A stretch of DNA of 64,000 nt from Noviherbaspirillum massiliense JC206 (lineage in GTDB: Bacteria > Pseudomonadota > Gammaproteobacteria > Burkholderiales > Burkholderiaceae_D): contig NZ_HE978635.1 of NCBI RefSeq assembly GCF_000312045.1, positions 436,674-500,673 on the forward strand, written 5' to 3'. Shown in pieces: positions 50,706 through 60,102 of the stretch (position 1 is the first letter of the stretch; each line of letters opens with the position of its first letter). Made by a program: the position numbers and the translations under genes. Under the pieces are notes generated by a model. The model saw only the letters and a program-made list of their open reading frames with translations. It did no database searches and was not told the origin of the DNA.

Positions 50706-51677
50706 ATGAGTACCGCTCCCGCCAATCCATCGCTTTTCCCTCCCATCGAACCTTACCGCAGCGGACGGCTCGCCGTCGATGAATTGCATACCTTGTACTG
50801 GGAAGAGTGCGGCAACCCGGACGGCCAACCAGTGCTGTTCCTCCATGGCGGCCCGGGCGGCGGGCTGTCGCCGAAGCACCGGTGCTACTTCGATCCGGCC
50901 CATTACCGGATTGTTTTGTTCGACCAGCGCGGCGCCGGCCGGTCGACTCCGCTTGGAGAATACCGCAACAACACCACGCAGTTGCTGATTGCAGACATAG
51001 AGCGCATCCGGCACATGCTCGGCATCGACCGATGGCTGGTGTTCGGTGGTTCATGGGGATCGACGCTGGCCCTGGCTTACGGCGAAACCCATCCGGAGCG
51101 TTGCTTCGGTTTTGTGCTGCGCGGGATTTTCCTGTGCACGCAGGACGAGATCGACTGGTTCCTGCATGGCATGCGCTGGTTCTATCCCGAAGTGCATGCG
51201 GAATTCGTCGCCCCGATTCCTGAAGCCGAGCGAGGCAATCTCCTGCAAGCCTATGCCAAGCGCCTGTTCAGCGACGATCCGGCGGTGTATGTGCCGGCGG
51301 CCCGCGCCTGGAGCCGCTATGAAGGAAGCTGTGCCTTCCTGCTTTCCAACCCGCAGGCGATCGAGGACTTCAGTTCGGATGCGGTGGCCCTTGGTCTCGG
51401 ACGCCTGGAGGCGCATTACTTCCTGCACCGGGGCTTTCTGGAAGAAGAGCAGCTGATCCGCAACATTGACCGTATCCGGCATCTGCCGGCAGTTATCGTG
51501 CAAGGGCGCTACGACATGGTTTGTCCGCCGCGTACGGCGTACCGGCTGCACGCCGCCTGGCCGGAAGCCAGAATGCGCGTGATCGCCGCTGGCGGCCATT
51601 CCGCCAGCGAACCGGGGATTGCTGCGGCCCTGGTCGGCGCAACCGAACAGTTCAAGCTGCGCCAGGCCTTCGCCTAG
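50706..51677 (+). CDS. pip: Prolyl aminopeptidase (proline iminopeptidase)
   Basis: The protein of about 323 residues removes N-terminal Pro from peptides (S33 family). The motifs are FLHGGPGGGLS, nucleophile GGSWGSTLALAY, acid in QGRYDMVCP and His in AAGGHSASEP; DQRGAGRSTP is typical of Pip. The start at ATG 50706 fits the usual N-terminus (LFPPIEPYRSGRLAV), giving the length expected of the family. Confidence 0.93.
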   Translation: MSTAPANPSLFPPIEPYRSGRLAVDELHTLYWEECGNPDGQPVLFLHGGPGGGLSPKHRCYFDPAHYRIVLFDQRGAGRSTPLGEYRNNTTQLLIADIERIRHMLGIDRWLVFGGSWGSTLALAYGETHPERCFGFVLRGIFLCTQDEIDWFLHGMRWFYPEVHAEFVAPIPEAERGNLLQAYAKRLFSDDPAVYVPAARAWSRYEGSCAFLLSNPQAIEDFSSDAVALGLGRLEAHYFLHRGFLEEEQLIRNIDRIRHLPAVIVQGRYDMVCPPRTAYRLHAAWPEARMRVIAAGGHSASEPGIAAALVGATEQFKLRQAFA

Positions 51678-51764
51678 CGTCGACCTTTGTAGCGGAAAAG
51701 CCGCCTGCATTCCAAAGCGGCAGGGAATCGGTTAACATTCCTGGCCACCGAATCCTTGCGCATC

Positions 51765-52034
51765 ATGATCGACCAAGCAGATACCGTTACCCGGCCTCTC
51801 CCCATTCCCATCACTGCTGCCTTGCGCGTGAATCTTGCGACTTCCAAGCGCTTGTATTGCATCGAACTGAGCCAGGATCTGCTCGGCGACTGGATGCTCA
51901 CCCGTTCCTGGAAGGACAAGACTGACGGTCGGGTAGGGCGCAAGCAGACGATGGTGGAAAGCCAGACCGTCGGCCTCGCCTTGCTCGATACGATCACGAA
52001 AAAACAGATGAAGCTCGGCTACATGCCCTGCTGA
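51765..52034 (+). CDS. WGR-domain small protein
   Basis: The 89-residue protein consists mainly of one WGR-like domain (LYCIELSQDLLGDWMLTRSWKDKTDGRVGRKQT, MKLGYMPC). WGR domains bind nucleic acids in PARP and MolR proteins; stand-alone versions are common in proteobacteria without known function. ATG 51765 is preferred over an in-frame TTG at 51756. It converges on a small lipoprotein gene. Confidence 0.75.
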   Translation: MIDQADTVTRPLPIPITAALRVNLATSKRLYCIELSQDLLGDWMLTRSWKDKTDGRVGRKQTMVESQTVGLALLDTITKKQMKLGYMPC

Positions 52035-52061
52035 GGCTGCTTTCCCGGACAGTCCGCCTTC

Positions 52062-52253
52062 TTAATACTGCCCGGTTCCCCGAAGCAGACTTGCCTTCGC
52101 AGCCTGCAGTTCAACGGGCGCGGAGCTGCCGTCGGATTGTGGGCTGCTCCGTGCGGCCTTTCTTGCGTGCGAAATTCCATAGGGTTCCGAAGGATCATCG
52201 GCGCATCCTGCAAGCATGGCGAGGACAAGCAGCGGGAAGATGAAGCGTTTCAT
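52062..52253 (-). CDS. Small lipoprotein
   Basis: The 63-residue protein has a clear lipoprotein signal (KRFIFPLLVLAMLAGC) and a short polar mature part. GGAGAACAG precedes ATG 52253. No family recognised. Confidence 0.65.
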   Translation of the reverse strand: MKRFIFPLLVLAMLAGCADDPSEPYGISHARKAARSSPQSDGSSAPVELQAAKASLLRGTGQY

Positions 52254-52591
52254 GATCTGTTCTCCACAAAATAATCCGCAAATTTACGCATGAGCGTGCG
52301 ATGAGCAAGAGGTGGTGAAACATTGGTTGCGGCGCATCAAGCGCACGGCCGGTGCCGCCACGCTCCTTGTGGAAAATCAAGGGGCCTGCACTCGCTTCGC
52401 TCCTCCGCAACGGGATGCCGTTGCCCAGCCTTAACAAATATTTACAATAAAGCGATACTGGCCTGTCGATTTCGCTATTCCTCATTCGTCGTGCAAATGG
52501 AGAGTGAAAACAGTCTCCGCATCCGGGAAGCCGGTCGGAACCAGCGGGCCACCCGGCTTCCCACCCGTTACTCAGCAAAGGAGAAAGGACG
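52254..52591. other. Intergenic region upstream of the YCII-VOC-ECF operon
   Basis: The region is relatively AT-rich near 52430-52460 (ttaacaaatatttacaataaag) and has a seven-base-pair inverted repeat, gcaacgg/ccgttgc, at 52407-52424. Either may be regulatory. AAAGGAGAAAGG before 52592 is the ribosome-binding site of the YCII gene. No gene seen. Confidence 0.4.
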
Positions 52592-53035
52592 ATGAGATTC
52601 ATGATCATACGGAAGGCCGACAAGGACACCGAGGCCGGCGTGATGCCGAGCGAGCAGCTCCTGGCCGACATGATGAAGTACAACGAAGAACTGGTAAAAG
52701 CCGGCGTGATGCTTGCAGGCGAAGGCTTGCAGCCGAGTTCGAAAGGGGCACGGATCAAGTTTTCCAAGGGAAAACCGACCGTGATCGACGGTCCATTCAC
52801 CGAAGCGAAGGAATTGATTGCGGGCTTCACCATGATTCAGGCGAGATCGAAGGAAGAAGCGCTCGAATGGGTCAAGCGCTGGCCGGCTTCCGACGCCGAT
52901 GGCGAGGTTGAACTGGAACTGCGCCAGGTATTTGAAGCCGAGGATTTTGGCGATGAGTTCACGCCCGAGCTCAGGCAGCAGGAAGAGCGGCTACGGGCGC
53001 AATCGGCCGAAGTCGCTAAAACCGGGCAGCGTTGA
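52592..53035 (+). CDS. YCII/DGPF-domain protein
   Basis: The 147-residue protein has the YCII-related dimeric alpha-beta fold with the DGPF signature (VIDGPFTEAKELIAGF). Proteins of this type are encoded next to group ECF42 sigma factors, as here. Its end overlaps the region before the VOC gene. Function unknown; no catalytic residues can be named with confidence. Confidence 0.88.
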   Translation: MRFMIIRKADKDTEAGVMPSEQLLADMMKYNEELVKAGVMLAGEGLQPSSKGARIKFSKGKPTVIDGPFTEAKELIAGFTMIQARSKEEALEWVKRWPASDADGEVELELRQVFEAEDFGDEFTPELRQQEERLRAQSAEVAKTGQR

Positions 53036-53064
53036 AACCGAAATCAAACTCTAGAGGAGATATC

Positions 53065-53478
53065 ATGCAAGTCCAACCCTATCTGGTCTTTGACGGCCGT
53101 TGCGAAGAAGCAGTCACGTTCTATCGCGAAGCGCTTGGCGCGGAAGTGGAGATGCTCATGCGCGTCAAGGATAGCCCGGAGCCGCCACCGCCCGGCACGC
53201 TTGCGGCCGGTTCCGAAAACAAGGTGATGCATGCGAGCCTGCGCATCGGCGAGACAACTGTGATGGCATCCGATGGCTATTGCCACGGGCGGCCGAGCTT
53301 CCAGGGTTTTTCGCTGTCGATCCAGGTGACTGACGAGGCCCAGGCCGAGCGCCTGTTCACCGCTCTGGCTGACGGAGGGCAGGTGCAGATGCCTCTGTCG
53401 AAGACCTTCTTTTCCCCGCGCTTCGGCATGGTTGCCGACCGCTTTGGCGTGTCCTGGATGATCAACGTGGTGCAGTAA
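53065..53478 (+). CDS. VOC-family (glyoxalase/PhnB-like) protein
   Basis: The 137-residue protein has the PhnB-like vicinal-oxygen-chelate fold (YLVFDGRCEEAVTFYREALGAEV, MHASLRIGETTVMASD, FGMVADRFGVSWMI). GAGGAGA precedes ATG 53065. It lies between the DGPF gene and the ECF sigma factor in one operon. Such proteins bind metals or small molecules; substrate unknown. Confidence 0.88.
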   Translation: MQVQPYLVFDGRCEEAVTFYREALGAEVEMLMRVKDSPEPPPPGTLAAGSENKVMHASLRIGETTVMASDGYCHGRPSFQGFSLSIQVTDEAQAERLFTALADGGQVQMPLSKTFFSPRFGMVADRFGVSWMINVVQ

Positions 53479-53490
53479 GGTCCAGGCGGC

Positions 53491-54789
53491 ATGGCAGCGT
53501 CTCCTGCGCATCGAGTGGTCGAGGCGGTCTGGCGGATCGAATCCGCCAAGATCATCGCCGGCCTTGCGCGCATCCTGCGTGATGTCGGTCTCGCGGAGGA
53601 ACTGGCGCAGGATGCGCTCGTCACGGCGCTCGAGCAATGGCCGCAGTCGGGCATCCCGGACAATCCTGGCGCCTGGCTCATGGCCGCGGCCAAACATCGC
53701 GCGATCGACTATCTGCGCCGGAAGAAGCTGCTGGAACGCAAGCATGAAGAACTGGGCCGGGAACTCGAAGTGCAGCATGAGTTGGCGGAAGCGGATCTTG
53801 CCGAAGCCATCGAGCGGTCGATCGGCAAGGACATCGGCGACGATCTCTTGCGGCTGATGTTCGTCGCCTGCCACCCCGTGCTGTCCAGTGAGGCGCAAGT
53901 GGCACTCACCCTGCGCCTGCTCGGCGGGTTGACGACGCAAGAGATTGCCCGTGCCTTCCTCGTGTCGGAACCTACCGTGGCCCAGCGCATTGTCCGGGCC
54001 AAGAAGACGCTCGCCGATGCGCGCGTGCCCTTCGAGATACCGCGGGCGGGCGAACTGGCTGCCCGCCTGTCGTCGGTGCTCGGCGTGATTTACCTGATCT
54101 TCAATGAAGGCTATGCGGCAACCGCGGGGAATGCGTGGACGCGGCCGGCGCTCTGCGAGGAAGCACTGCGGCTCGGCCGCATTCTGGCCGAACTCATGCC
54201 GCAGGAACCGGAAGTTCATGGCCTGATTGCGCTCATGGAAATCCAGGCATCGCGGCTTGGCGCACGCACCGGGCCGGATGGTGAGCCCATTCTCTTGCTG
54301 GACCAGAACCGTGCGCGCTGGGATCATCTCCTCATACGCCGCGGGTTGGCGGCGCTGAAACGCGCCCAGACGCTCGATGCGAACCCCGGTAGCTACGTCT
54401 TGCAAGCGGCCATTGCTGCCTGCCACGCGAGAGCGCGCACTGCAGAGGAAACCGACTGGAAGCGCATTGCGGACTTGTATGACGCGCTAGCCGGGATTGC
54501 GCCGTCGCCTGTGGTAGAACTCAATCGTGCGGTTGCAGTGGGGATGGCGCACGGTCCGGCAGCCGGACTGGAAATTCTCGAGGGACTCGCCGCAGACCGG
54601 CAACTGCGTCACTACCACCTCTTGCCGAGTGTACGGGGAGACTTTCTGGCAAGACTCGGCCGCCATGACGAAGCTCGCGCAGAGTTCGAGCGTGCAGCAG
54701 CGCTCACGCACAATGCACGCGAACGTGAACTGTTGCTAAAGCGCGCGCAGGCATGCATATCCAGCCCGCCCACGCCCGATCCGAAATGA
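53491..54789 (+). CDS. ECF42-like RNA polymerase sigma factor with C-terminal TPR-like extension
   Basis: The 432-residue protein has sigma region 2 (AEELAQDALVTALEQWP, NPGAWLMAAAKHRAIDYLRR) and region 4 (LTLRLLGGLTTQEIARAFLVSEPTVAQRIVRAKKTL). A long C-terminal helical extension of about 250 residues follows (AEETDWKRIADLYDALAGIAPSPVVELNRAVAV). ECF42 factors are defined by this extension and by DGPF-protein neighbours; there is no anti-sigma gene. It probably directs transcription of its own operon, as reported for the group. Confidence 0.9.
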   Translation: MAASPAHRVVEAVWRIESAKIIAGLARILRDVGLAEELAQDALVTALEQWPQSGIPDNPGAWLMAAAKHRAIDYLRRKKLLERKHEELGRELEVQHELAEADLAEAIERSIGKDIGDDLLRLMFVACHPVLSSEAQVALTLRLLGGLTTQEIARAFLVSEPTVAQRIVRAKKTLADARVPFEIPRAGELAARLSSVLGVIYLIFNEGYAATAGNAWTRPALCEEALRLGRILAELMPQEPEVHGLIALMEIQASRLGARTGPDGEPILLLDQNRARWDHLLIRRGLAALKRAQTLDANPGSYVLQAAIAACHARARTAEETDWKRIADLYDALAGIAPSPVVELNRAVAVGMAHGPAAGLEILEGLAADRQLRHYHLLPSVRGDFLARLGRHDEARAEFERAAALTHNARERELLLKRAQACISSPPTPDPK

Positions 54790-54906
54790 CGCTTCGGGTA
54801 AGGCTGCATCGGCGTGCATACCGATAAACTTGTAGTATTTCTCCTGCAGACGCGATCCTGAAGAGTCGGTCTTTCTGGAAAACATCCCTTGGGCAAGAAA
54901 ACTGAT

Positions 54907-55239
54907 ATGGCGATGAACACCACCTATGCATCGATTGAGCCGACGCGCGCAGAAATCGATACGCTCGACAGTCCGACGGTACTCGAATTCGGCGCGCCCT
55001 GGTGCGGCTATTGTCAGGCGGCTCAGCCACTGCTGGCTTCCGCCTTCGCCCACCATCCCGGGGTACGCCACATCAAGATTGAGGATGGCAAGGGCCGGCC
55101 GCTGGGTCGTTCATTCAGGGTCAAGCTTTGGCCCACACTGATATTCCTGGACCGGGGCAGGGAAGTCGAGCGGCTGGTTCGCCCGACGGATGCAGAGATG
55201 ATTCGCGAAGCGCTGGCACGGATCGACGCCGCCAGCTAA
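54907..55239 (+). CDS. Thioredoxin-like protein
   Basis: The protein of about 110 residues has a thioredoxin fold with active site APWCGYCQAAQPLL and cis-Pro in LWPTLIFLDRG. CxxC is CGYC, a variant seen in thioredoxin-like oxidoreductases. There is no signal peptide, so it acts in the cytoplasm. ATG 54907 is chosen; ATG 54913 and TTG 54889 are possible. Confidence 0.88.
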   Translation: MAMNTTYASIEPTRAEIDTLDSPTVLEFGAPWCGYCQAAQPLLASAFAHHPGVRHIKIEDGKGRPLGRSFRVKLWPTLIFLDRGREVERLVRPTDAEMIREALARIDAAS

Positions 55240-55599
55240 ACCCTCAGCACTCATCTTTTCTACTGATTCTCGGTACTTCCGCCCTAGCCAGCTCATCCAC
55301 ATCTTTTCAGCCAAGCAACGCCCTTCAGTTCTGTGCGGCCTTTAAAGTCCCATTCCGCGTAACAGTTATTGCCATAAAGGCAATGACGTTGCTTTCCAGG
55401 CAGCCCCCTAAACGTGCCATTGCGTAACATCGGGTTACAAGTTATTTTATATTGCTTAGAAGAAATTACAGAGTGTTAACCGTATAAAAAGAATTACAAG
55501 CAAGCATAAATAAATCATCGGTGTGCCAAGTTAAGAAGCTGCACTTAAAAAAATTTTTCGCTTCTACACCGTCGAATTCCACGAAAGCAGGAGACAAAA
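55240..55599. other. AT-rich intergenic region upstream of the GGDEF-EAL gene
   Basis: A stretch of about 150 bases (55430-55580) is far more AT-rich than the surrounding genes and likely holds the promoter, but I cannot place -35/-10 boxes reliably. AGGAG precedes ATG 55600. No gene seen. Confidence 0.5.
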
Positions 55600-58590
55600 A
55601 TGTTTAAGGGCATCGCTGTCGCTCCGGCCTTGAAGAAGTACGTTTCGGTTTTACACTGGTTCGTTCCCGAGCGCTTACAGCACAAGCCGCTCGAACTGTC
55701 ACGTTCCCAGAACATTGTCAGCGCCACTATCATCGCTGCCATATCCGGCCCGTTCTACGCGTTCGTCTACCATCTGCTCGGCTTCACACCAGCGAGCTAC
55801 GTAATTTTGCTTTGTTGCGCCGTGATGATGAGTGCACCTTTCATACTTAAGGCGACAGGCAGCATCAGAGTGGCTGAAGCGGTCTTTGTCAGTGCCGTCT
55901 TCTTCAATTTTTCCTGGTTGAGCTACCACCTCGGCGGCGTCATGGCTCCTACCGCCGCGTGGCTGATCGTCTGCCCCCTTGTGGCAATGCTATTGGGCGG
56001 AGTCGCGACTGGTATCTTCTGGCTGCTGATGAGTTCCTGCTCGCTCATCACCATTTATCTGCTCGAGGTGAACGGTTTTGCCGCGGACCCAGCGCCGATT
56101 GCCAATACCTTGTTGCTGCAAACGCTATGCACTCTGGGCCTGTTCATGGTGGTTGCGATTTTCGCTTTGCTTTTCGAGCAAGCCAAGACCCAAGGCTTCA
56201 TCAAGCTCGAGCGTGCGTTGAACACCATTCAGGAACTGGCCATCCGCGACGAACTGACCGGCACCAATAACCGCCGCCACCTCATCAAACTGATCGAGGA
56301 CGAGAAGACCCTGGCGAACCGGACTGGCAACTCGTTTTGCATATGCCTGCTGGATATCGACCACTTCAAGCGGATCAACGACACCTACGGTCACTCGGTT
56401 GGCGACCGGGTTCTAAAGGTCTTTGCGGATACCGTTCAGAGCAAAATCCGGGCAATAGATTGCTTCGGTCGGTATGGAGGGGAAGAATTCCTGTTGATGC
56501 TGCCGCAGACAATGCTTGATGAAGCACAGGCGCTAGCTGAAAGGGTTCGGATCAGTACGGAACAGATTGATTTTTCAGAAATAGCCAGGAATCTGACGGT
56601 CACGGTTTCCATTGGGATCTCGGAATTCCGTCCCGGTGACACTGTCTCCCAACTGATTGCCTGGGCCGATCAGGCTCTGTACCAAGCCAAGTCCAGCGGA
56701 CGGAACCGCGTCGTTCTCTTCAGTGACAGCGACACAGCCAATTGCCATTACGTTGTAGAGCGACACCACGAAGATCCTGATGCAAGCACGTCCATTCCGG
56801 CCGACCTGGATGCAGAAGGGCGAAAGCTTGGACATGCACATCCGCTTCATCCTCATGACCTGCAGTCGGTTCTGGATTGCATACCGGACAGCGTTGTGCT
56901 TGTAGACAAAGATGGAGAGTGCCTGTTTGCCAATGCTGCAGCGCGAACCTTTATTCCATTTGTCACTCGGCAGTCCTTGAACCAGAACCAGGATTCATAT
57001 GGATTGTTCCTGCCTGATCAAGTAACGCCGTACCCGGTCGACATGATTCCGCTCAATCAGGCCTTACGAGGGCAGAGCGTCGACAATGCCGAAATTTACG
57101 TGCGGGCGCCATTTAGTGCTGCGCCTGTCTGGCTGAGCTTCAGTGCAAAGCCTCTCCGGGACAACCAAGGGAACGTGTGGGGCGCCGTAGGAAATTTCCG
57201 TGAAATCACGGGCCAGATGGAAAATAAATCCAGGCGTATATCCCCTGCTCAGTACGATGCATTGACCGGCCTTCCCAACCGCCACATTTTCCGCGACCGC
57301 CTGAGCCATGCAATGCATCGCTCGATACGGAGCCATCACATGATTGCTCTGATGAGCCTGGACATCAACAAGTTCAAGGAACTTAATGACGCGTTGGGAT
57401 ATGAAAATGGGGATCTTGCCCTCGTGCAGGTTGCCGGGCGCATCAAGGACTGCTTGCGCGACTGCGATACCGTTTCACGTTGGGATGGCGATGCATTCAG
57501 CATCATCCTTGAGGACGTGATAGATGAGAGAGACGCCTGTGTGGTCGCACAGAAGATCATCGATGCGTTATCTGAACCGCTGGTTCTAAATGAAACCGAA
57601 TGCTTTTTGAGCGTCGGTATCGGGATCATCCTGTTCCCGGTTCAGGACATTCATATCGACAGCTTGCTGAAGAAGGCCGATCTTGCAATGCTCCGGGCGA
57701 AGAGTTCGGGGCAGAATAATTATGAAGTTTATTCACAAGACATGACCGGGATGGCGATTGAGCGTCTAACGCTGAAGAACCAGTTAAGGCGCGCACTTTA
57801 TCGCGACGAGCTGTTTCTGCAATACCAGCCTCAGGTCGACATCAAGACGAATAGGATAATCGGCGTCGAAGCTCTCATAAGATGGCAGCATCCGGAGTTG
57901 GGATTCATAGCGCCTGCCCAGTTCATTCCACTTGCCGAGGAAACAGGGCTCATCATTCCTATTGGCGAATGGGTACTGAAGACAGCATGTGCGCAAATGG
58001 TGGCATGGCGGAGTGAAGGATTCTCCCCCATAAAGATCGCCGTCAATCTCTCGGCACGGCAGTTGAAGCATCCCCGGCTAGTTGCAAGCATCCGCGAAAT
58101 CATTTCGGAAACTGGCATCGATCCCACTTATGTGGATTTGGAAATTACAGAAGGACTTCTCATGGAAGACCTGCTCTTTAGCAGGAAAGTCATTTCCGAG
58201 CTAAGGGCAATCGGGATCAAGATATCAATCGATGATTTTGGAACCGGCTATTCAAGCCTGAGCTATTTAAGTGAGCTTCCCTTGGATATCCTCAAGATGG
58301 ATGGCTCATTTGTGAAGCGACTGGAAGACACCTCGCACGAAGAAAACTCCTATTCAATTGCAGAAGCCATCATTGCGATGGCGCATAGCATGAACCTGAC
58401 AGTCATCGCCGAAGCTGTCGAGACTGAGCAACAACTGGCAAGCCTGCGGAAGATGAAGTGCGATCAGATGCAGGGGTTTTTGTTTAGCCGACCCCTGGCT
58501 TCCTACGGAGTTGCTGCAATGTTGAAGAGACAAAAATTGAGTTTGACGAACGAAACGAATCTACTGCACGTCAAGGAGAGCATGGCCTAA
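55600..58590 (+). CDS. GGDEF-PAS-GGDEF-EAL c-di-GMP turnover protein with membrane sensor
   Basis: The 996-residue protein has about five to six membrane helices (45-190). A GGDEF domain with an intact GGEEF motif lies at about 292-296, followed by a PAS-like domain (430-545). A second GGDEF domain is degenerate (WDGDAF near 628). A complete EAL domain starts near 755 (GVEALIRWQHPELGFIAP, NLSARQLKHP, EITEGLL, DDFGTGYSSLSYL, KMDGSFVKRL). It can thus make and break c-di-GMP; net activity cannot be told. The next gene is only about 70 bases downstream, suggesting cotranscription with the lipid-biosynthetic genes. Confidence 0.92.
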   Translation: MFKGIAVAPALKKYVSVLHWFVPERLQHKPLELSRSQNIVSATIIAAISGPFYAFVYHLLGFTPASYVILLCCAVMMSAPFILKATGSIRVAEAVFVSAVFFNFSWLSYHLGGVMAPTAAWLIVCPLVAMLLGGVATGIFWLLMSSCSLITIYLLEVNGFAADPAPIANTLLLQTLCTLGLFMVVAIFALLFEQAKTQGFIKLERALNTIQELAIRDELTGTNNRRHLIKLIEDEKTLANRTGNSFCICLLDIDHFKRINDTYGHSVGDRVLKVFADTVQSKIRAIDCFGRYGGEEFLLMLPQTMLDEAQALAERVRISTEQIDFSEIARNLTVTVSIGISEFRPGDTVSQLIAWADQALYQAKSSGRNRVVLFSDSDTANCHYVVERHHEDPDASTSIPADLDAEGRKLGHAHPLHPHDLQSVLDCIPDSVVLVDKDGECLFANAAARTFIPFVTRQSLNQNQDSYGLFLPDQVTPYPVDMIPLNQALRGQSVDNAEIYVRAPFSAAPVWLSFSAKPLRDNQGNVWGAVGNFREITGQMENKSRRISPAQYDALTGLPNRHIFRDRLSHAMHRSIRSHHMIALMSLDINKFKELNDALGYENGDLALVQVAGRIKDCLRDCDTVSRWDGDAFSIILEDVIDERDACVVAQKIIDALSEPLVLNETECFLSVGIGIILFPVQDIHIDSLLKKADLAMLRAKSSGQNNYEVYSQDMTGMAIERLTLKNQLRRALYRDELFLQYQPQVDIKTNRIIGVEALIRWQHPELGFIAPAQFIPLAEETGLIIPIGEWVLKTACAQMVAWRSEGFSPIKIAVNLSARQLKHPRLVASIREIISETGIDPTYVDLEITEGLLMEDLLFSRKVISELRAIGIKISIDDFGTGYSSLSYLSELPLDILKMDGSFVKRLEDTSHEENSYSIAEAIIAMAHSMNLTVIAEAVETEQQLASLRKMKCDQMQGFLFSRPLASYGVAAMLKRQKLSLTNETNLLHVKESMA

Positions 58591-58661
58591 GGGCTATGTG
58601 CCGTAATTGTTGGCAGAAGAAGACCCGACCGGCTTATACCGGAATGGAAGGTGAGAAGAAG

Positions 58662-60068
58662 ATGGGCGATCCACATTTTGCAGTGACTTATCCGAACACC
58701 GATACCGGCCCGGAAAATGAAAACATTTTCTTATCTGCATTTTCAGAATTTGATTACGAGGGCTTGGCCCGGAGCGGTGCGCTGTCCGGCTCCACTGCCC
58801 AGTTTTCCCTCCTGGCCGGCCCACATTTGCTGAAGAGGACAGAGCCACTCAACCAATGGCGCGAAACACGTGGTAAGCACGGCGTCTGGCAGTATTCCCG
58901 CTCGCTTGAAGGTCCGCCGCATGCGATCGCTACAATCCATGATGAAAAGGGTGCCAAGGCGCGCGGCATCAATTTCGCATCACAGGATTACCTATCGCTC
59001 GCTTCCCATCCCGCAATTGTGGAGGCGGCGACGAGGGCCCTGCGGGATTACGGCCCTCATAGTGCAGGATCGGCCGTGTTGCTCGGCAATACCAGGCTTT
59101 CGCTGGCTCTGGAAGAAGCCTTGGCCGATCTCCTGCAAATGGAACATATCGTTCTGTTTCCGACTGGATGGGGCGCAGGCTTCGGGGCCATCAGTGCCTT
59201 GGTTCGTCCAGATGACCATGTCGTGATCGACCAGTTGGCGCATGCGTCATTAAAGCAGGGTGCAGCTGCGGCCACCCAGAATATATGTACTACCCGGCAT
59301 CTGGATATCGAGCATGTTCGGCAGGTTTTGAAGGACATACGCGTTCGGGATGCTCAACATGGCATTCTCGTTATCACCGAAGGGCTATTCAGCATGGATT
59401 CTGACATGCCGGACATCCCCAAACTGCAGTCGATTTGTCGTGAACATGACGCCATTTTGTTGGTAGACGTTGCGCATGACCTGGGGGCCATGGGTCCTGG
59501 CGGCACTGGCTGCATCGGAATGCAGAAGATGCTCGGTGAAGTCGACCTGGTAATGGGGGCATTCTCGAAATCTTTTGCATCGAATGGCGGTTTCCTCGCG
59601 ACTCATTCGGAAGCGGTCAAGCAATATATAAAATTATTTGGCGGTCCTCACATGTTCTCGAATGCTCTTTCACCTTTGCAGGCGGCAGTGGTTTTGGAGT
59701 GCGTGAACATTATCCGCTCCGCTGAGGGGGAGGAACTGCGCGCAGACCTGACGAGAAACGTACGAGCCTTGCGCAACGAGCTTGCATCAGCCGGCATTTC
59801 ATGTCTGGGTGAACCATCCCCGATAGTGCCGGTTCTTATCGGCAGCGAAAAGATTTCGAGGCTCGTAGGGCGGCTGATCTTCGAGCAATCGGTATTTGCC
59901 AACCAGGTTGAATTTCCAGGCGTGCCAATTGGCGCTTCGCGCCTTCGCATGCAGGTAATGGCGAACCACAATGTGCAGCAAGCCAAGCGGGCGGCTGCCG
60001 TAATAAGGGAAGCAATAGGCCAAGCCCGGAATATGTTGAAAATCATGGACGCAGCCTCTCCGAAATGA
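58662..60068 (+). CDS. Alpha-oxoamine synthase (BioF/serine-palmitoyltransferase-like, PLP-dependent)
   Basis: The protein of about 468 residues joins an acyl thioester to an amino acid with decarboxylation. PLP Lys303 lies in MGAFSKSFASNGGF, a form closer to serine palmitoyltransferase and CqsA-type enzymes than to BioF or KBL. DQLAHASLKQG and VDVAHDLGAMGPGG are the other cofactor motifs. The N-terminus is about 100 residues longer than BioF. ATG 58662 follows GGAAGGTGAGAAG; ATG 58644 is possible. The next gene, 34 bases on, supplies an activated acyl-ACP, so the substrate is probably an ACP-bound fatty acid. Confidence 0.85.
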   Translation: MGDPHFAVTYPNTDTGPENENIFLSAFSEFDYEGLARSGALSGSTAQFSLLAGPHLLKRTEPLNQWRETRGKHGVWQYSRSLEGPPHAIATIHDEKGAKARGINFASQDYLSLASHPAIVEAATRALRDYGPHSAGSAVLLGNTRLSLALEEALADLLQMEHIVLFPTGWGAGFGAISALVRPDDHVVIDQLAHASLKQGAAAATQNICTTRHLDIEHVRQVLKDIRVRDAQHGILVITEGLFSMDSDMPDIPKLQSICREHDAILLVDVAHDLGAMGPGGTGCIGMQKMLGEVDLVMGAFSKSFASNGGFLATHSEAVKQYIKLFGGPHMFSNALSPLQAAVVLECVNIIRSAEGEELRADLTRNVRALRNELASAGISCLGEPSPIVPVLIGSEKISRLVGRLIFEQSVFANQVEFPGVPIGASRLRMQVMANHNVQQAKRAAAVIREAIGQARNMLKIMDAASPK

Positions 60069-60102
60069 CTGGGTGGGCTGCAATAATAAAACAGGACGCC
60101 TG

